Notes under the pieces: generated by a model
The model's database searches: none
Seen by the model: only the letters and a program-made list of their open reading frames with translations
Told to the model about the DNA's origin: nothing
Shown: positions 6,367-8,362 of the stretch, one piece after another
Position numbering within the stretch: position 1 is the stretch's first letter
How the letters are laid out: the number at the start of each line of letters is the position of its first letter
Made by a program: the position numbers and the translations under genes
Assembly: GCA_023229065.1 (NCBI GenBank)
Contig: JALNZZ010000091.1
Span: forward strand, 1 to 8,362
From: Porticoccaceae bacterium
GTDB lineage: Bacteria > Pseudomonadota > Gammaproteobacteria > Pseudomonadales > Porticoccaceae
Length of the DNA: 8,362 nucleotides
Direction of reading: 5' to 3'

Positions 6367-6393
6367 GGGATTGAAAAGCCGTTTTCAGCTCCC
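6367..6393 (-). terminator. Stem-loop between thiI and typA
   Basis: Read on the minus strand, GGGA, a bulged G, then CTGAAAA pairs with TTTTCAATCCC across a CGGC loop: about 11 base pairs including one wobble-type position. It begins 24 bases past the thiI stop and is followed by a T-rich but interrupted CTTACTTCTTG. It is a plausible weak terminator of thiI upstream of the typA promoter. Confidence 0.4.
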
Positions 6394-6417
6394 TTTCCTC
6401 TTCAACCGTTCTTGATC

Positions 6418-7881
6418 TCACCCGCCTGGCCGATACACACCGATGTTTGTATAGCCTTTTTCGTACAGCAACTCAGCGTGGAGACGGCTCATGACCCCGC
6501 GGTCACAGTACAACAGATAATGTTGCTCGCCATCTAATGTTGCCGCTGCTTTGTCCAGACTATAGAACGGAATGGCCATCACAGTGGCACTGCCAGCCTG
6601 AAGCGCCTGACGGGCAATTTCATCAGGGTGCCGGACATCGATAATCACCGCGCCGGGCTGCGGTGTAGCATAGATCGGCACCCCAGCCTGTACCGCTTCC
6701 AAGTCTGCTCGCAACAATTCGTCGATGTTCTCCACCCGCCGGGCAGCCACTGCACGCTCCAGCACCGCCATATCGAAATAGGCTTCCTCACGGGCGATCC
6801 GCTCACGCTTGGCACGGGTTTTAGGCTTGACCGAAATCACGCCGCAGTACTCGGGCATATTGGCCGCAAACTGCTCAGTGCCAATGGCGCGTGCAATATC
6901 GATGATATTACCCTTATCCATCACCGCCAGTGGCCGCAGGGTTAACCTGTCCGACACTTCATCAATGATACAGAGGTTGGCCAGGGTCTGGCTCGATACC
7001 TGGGCAACGCTTTCGCCAGTGACAAGGGCGCCGACCTCCAGCGTGGCCGCTACCTGATTGGCGGCGCGAATCATCATACGCTTGAGTACAACGCCCATAT
7101 GGCTGTTGTCTACTTTGGTAAGAATTTCGCTCACCACCTCTTCGAAAGGTACAGTAATAAAGCGCACCCGGTGGGTAGCGCCAAATTTTCGCCACAGAAA
7201 CTCCGCAACCTCTTTTACCCCGAGTTCATGGGCACGACCACCCAGGTTGAAGAAACAAAAATGAGTGAGCAAGCCACGCTTCATGGTCAGATAGCTGGCC
7301 ACCGTGGAGTCAAAGCCACCTGAAATCAATGACAACACAGCATCCTGCGTGCCGAGCGGAAACCCCCCCAGGCCCTGCCGACTATCGTGCAGCACAAATA
7401 CCTGGTCACCGCGAATTTCGATGTGAACCACCACCTGTGGATGACGCAGATTGACCCCCGCACTGGTGCCAAGGCTGAGCAACCCCGCTCCCACCAGGCG
7501 CTCGACGTCCATCGACTTGAAGTCATGCGCCCCGGTGCGCTTGACGCGGACACAGAAGGTCTTGTCGCGTATCCGCTCGCCCCAGCCAGCCATGACGTGA
7601 TCGCATATTTCTTCCAATGTTGTGAGAGGGAAGACATCGACCCGCGCAAACTTGGCGATGCCCGGAGTCGACGCCAGCACCTCAGCCACAGCGGGCGCGA
7701 GATCCTCACGATCTTCCGGCCCCTCGACCTCGAGCTTTTCCCAGTCACGAACTACCGAGATACGCGGGTCCAGTGGCACTAACAGGCGCCGCAGGTTGTC
7801 TCGCAGCTGACGGGTGAGCCGCTTGCGCACCGGGTTGCTCTTGATGGTAATTTCGGGAAACAGCTTGATGATAAAATGCAT
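6418..7881 (-). CDS. thiI: tRNA sulfurtransferase ThiI with C-terminal rhodanese domain
   Basis: A 487-residue cytoplasmic enzyme of the long form found in E. coli (482). It adenylates uridine 8 of tRNA and transfers sulfur to make 4-thiouridine; the rhodanese domain also feeds sulfur into thiazole synthesis for thiamine. An N-terminal ferredoxin-like start (MHFIIKLFPEITIKS) is followed by a THUMP domain (about 60-165), then the PP-loop pyrophosphatase motif SGGFDS (187-192). Further on are MPEYCGVIS with Cys346 and a rhodanese domain (about 405-487) with active-site Cys459 in YCDRGVMSR. The two cysteines match E. coli Cys344 and Cys456, the catalytic disulfide pair. I chose the ATG at 7881 because it matches the family start; an in-frame GTG at 7896 would add five residues. 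Neither has a Shine-Dalgarno. It is divergent from glnA and lies upstream of typA, an order I recall from Pseudomonas. Confidence 0.96.
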   Translation of the reverse strand: MHFIIKLFPEITIKSNPVRKRLTRQLRDNLRRLLVPLDPRISVVRDWEKLEVEGPEDREDLAPAVAEVLASTPGIAKFARVDVFPLTTLEEICDHVMAGWGERIRDKTFCVRVKRTGAHDFKSMDVERLVGAGLLSLGTSAGVNLRHPQVVVHIEIRGDQVFVLHDSRQGLGGFPLGTQDAVLSLISGGFDSTVASYLTMKRGLLTHFCFFNLGGRAHELGVKEVAEFLWRKFGATHRVRFITVPFEEVVSEILTKVDNSHMGVVLKRMMIRAANQVAATLEVGALVTGESVAQVSSQTLANLCIIDEVSDRLTLRPLAVMDKGNIIDIARAIGTEQFAANMPEYCGVISVKPKTRAKRERIAREEAYFDMAVLERAVAARRVENIDELLRADLEAVQAGVPIYATPQPGAVIIDVRHPDEIARQALQAGSATVMAIPFYSLDKAAATLDGEQHYLLYCDRGVMSRLHAELLYEKGYTNIGVYRPGG

Positions 7882-7913
7882 GAAACGGACGATCACATAG
7901 AAGGAGAGCGCGA

Positions 7914-7919
7914 ATTATA
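7914..7919 (-). promoter_or_regulatory. Predicted -10 box of thiI
   Basis: A perfect TATAAT on the minus strand, 32 bases upstream of the thiI ATG. No good -35 hexamer is found 16-18 bases upstream (the best, TGCGCA at 7936-7941, has three of six matches). The following sequence TCGCGCTCTCCTTC is pyrimidine-rich, like the leaders of mpl and typA. Confidence 0.45.
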
Positions 7920-8098
7920 CCTGCTGACTCCCGGCTGCGCATAAAGACCTCAAGAGACTATACCGTCTCAAGTACCGATCCAGCCCTATATACCGCTATC
8001 CTCTTCCAGTGACCTCTTCCGGCTTGCTGCTGCTTGAGGCACAATGAGCGTAACTCAGCTGGATGGACGCACCAAAACAAGGCAGCGCAACCAGAGCC

Positions 8099-8114
8099 TG
8101 CACTCAAATGGTGC
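8099..8114. promoter_or_regulatory. NtrC-type enhancer site upstream of glnA
   Basis: TGCAC-TCAAAT-GGTGC is a GCAC/GTGC dyad close to the enterobacterial NtrC consensus TGCACCANNNTGGTGCA. Its centre lies about 95 bases upstream of the predicted sigma-54 transcription start. A weaker candidate starting GCACCA at 8069 lies 31 bases further upstream, about three helical turns, similar in spacing to the tandem NtrC sites of E. coli glnA. Confidence 0.65.
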
Positions 8115-8175
8115 CCCACCACGGCCAGCGCTAACCTTTTGCCCCGCCCGCCCGACCAAAGCCGGCAAACCGTTT

Positions 8176-8190
8176 TGGCACATTGTTTGC
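8176..8190 (+). promoter_or_regulatory. Sigma-54 promoter of glnA
   Basis: TGGCAC (8176-8181), five bases, then TTGC (8187-8190) matches the -24/-12 consensus TGGCAC-N5-TTGC at every core position, with GG and GC ten bases apart as sigma-54 requires. Transcription should start near 8202. Together with the upstream NtrC-type dyad this indicates nitrogen-controlled expression of glutamine synthetase. Confidence 0.8.
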
Positions 8191-8285
8191 CTTGCGTGAA
8201 AGGCTGGAACCTGTTTTATGCCGACAACCCACCTTGGTGGCAATCAAACAACATTGGAATTACCGAACCTCATGTGGAGAGCTCC

Positions 8286-8362
8286 ATGTCACAAAAAACG
8301 CTGACACTCATCAAGGAACACGAAATTCGCTGGATTGATCTGCGCTTTACCGACACCAAGGG
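8286..8362 (+). CDS. glnA: Glutamine synthetase type I, N-terminal fragment (cut by window edge)
   Basis: Only the first 25 codons and two further bases are inside the window. The visible start MSQKTLTLIKEHEIRWIDL then RFTDTKG matches the GlnA-I N-terminus, including the conserved DLRFTDTKG. Glutamine synthetase makes glutamine from glutamate, ammonia and ATP and is the main entry of ammonium under nitrogen limitation. GGAGA (8276-8280) lies five bases before the ATG and supports the start. The gene sits behind a sigma-54 promoter and NtrC-type site and is divergent from thiI. The identification rests on the short N-terminus plus the regulatory context and the neighbouring thiI and typA genes; the active site and the adenylylation tyrosine are outside the window. 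Confidence 0.93.
   Translation, partial: MSQKTLTLIKEHEIRWIDLRFTDTK

Larger units (their letters stand above)
7882..8285. other. 404-bp intergenic regulatory region between thiI and glnA
   Basis: No convincing gene is present. From left to right it holds the thiI leader and -10 box (7882-7919), a patch of short repeats (7949-8020), an NtrC-type dyad with a possible second weaker site (8069-8114), a sigma-54 promoter (8176-8190) and a glnA leader of about 84 bases. The leader contains a small hairpin, CCACC (8229-8233) with GGTGG (8236-8240), whose function I cannot state. Confidence 0.7.

Noticed and set aside
8175..8219. Sigma-70 promoter for glnA using TTGGCA or TTGCGT as -35
   Set aside because: No acceptable -10 lies at the right distance from TTGGCA; TTGCGT pairs only with a poor TTTTAT. 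The TTGGCA is part of the sigma-54 element.
1..8362. A novel system, mobile element, defence island or CRISPR array
   Set aside because: Every substantial gene belongs to a well-known housekeeping family in a normal arrangement. There are no spaced repeats of CRISPR type, transposase or integrase motifs, or compositional breaks that I can see.

Overview
The window is a housekeeping stretch of a gammaproteobacterial chromosome. By eye the GC content is in the mid-50s, all proteins look like close relatives of Escherichia coli or Pseudomonas proteins, and two gene blocks match arrangements I recall from Pseudomonas: mpl-ubiX, and glnA / thiI / typA. The PPi-type phosphofructokinase, in place of an E. 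coli-like PfkA, fits an environmental (perhaps marine) gammaproteobacterium, but I cannot name the genus. I see no mobile element, CRISPR array, tRNA, rRNA or phage gene.

Layout from left to right. (1) Positions 1-1580, minus strand: mpl (murein tripeptide ligase, peptidoglycan recycling), translationally coupled to ubiX (flavin prenyltransferase for ubiquinone synthesis), which runs off the left edge. (2) 1781-3043, plus: a pyrophosphate-type 6-phosphofructokinase, divergent from mpl. (3) 3044-3239: a convergent gap with three stem-loops. (4) 3240-3677, minus: dtd (D-aminoacyl-tRNA deacylase). (5) 3826-4413, plus: tag (3-methyladenine DNA glycosylase I), divergent from dtd across a short gap with mirrored promoter elements. 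(6) 4465-6279, minus: typA/bipA (ribosome-associated GTPase). (7) 6418-7881, minus: thiI (tRNA 4-thiouridine and thiazole sulfur transfer). (8) 7882-8285: a 404-bp regulatory region. (9) 8286 to the right edge, plus: the first 25 codons of glnA (glutamine synthetase), behind a clear sigma-54 promoter and an NtrC-type site.

Most genes appear to be independent transcription units. Only mpl-ubiX is tightly coupled, with an 8-base overlap. thiI and typA share a strand, but a stem-loop and a separate typA promoter lie between them. Functionally this is a mix: cell-wall recycling, quinone cofactor, central carbon flux, translation quality control, base-excision repair, ribosome assembly, tRNA thiolation and nitrogen assimilation.

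I found no new multi-gene system. The interesting signals are in the non-coding DNA: a shared -10 plus C-rich leader with no Shine-Dalgarno at several housekeeping genes, mirror-image extended -10 promoters with a palindrome between dtd and tag, and nitrogen control elements upstream of glnA.
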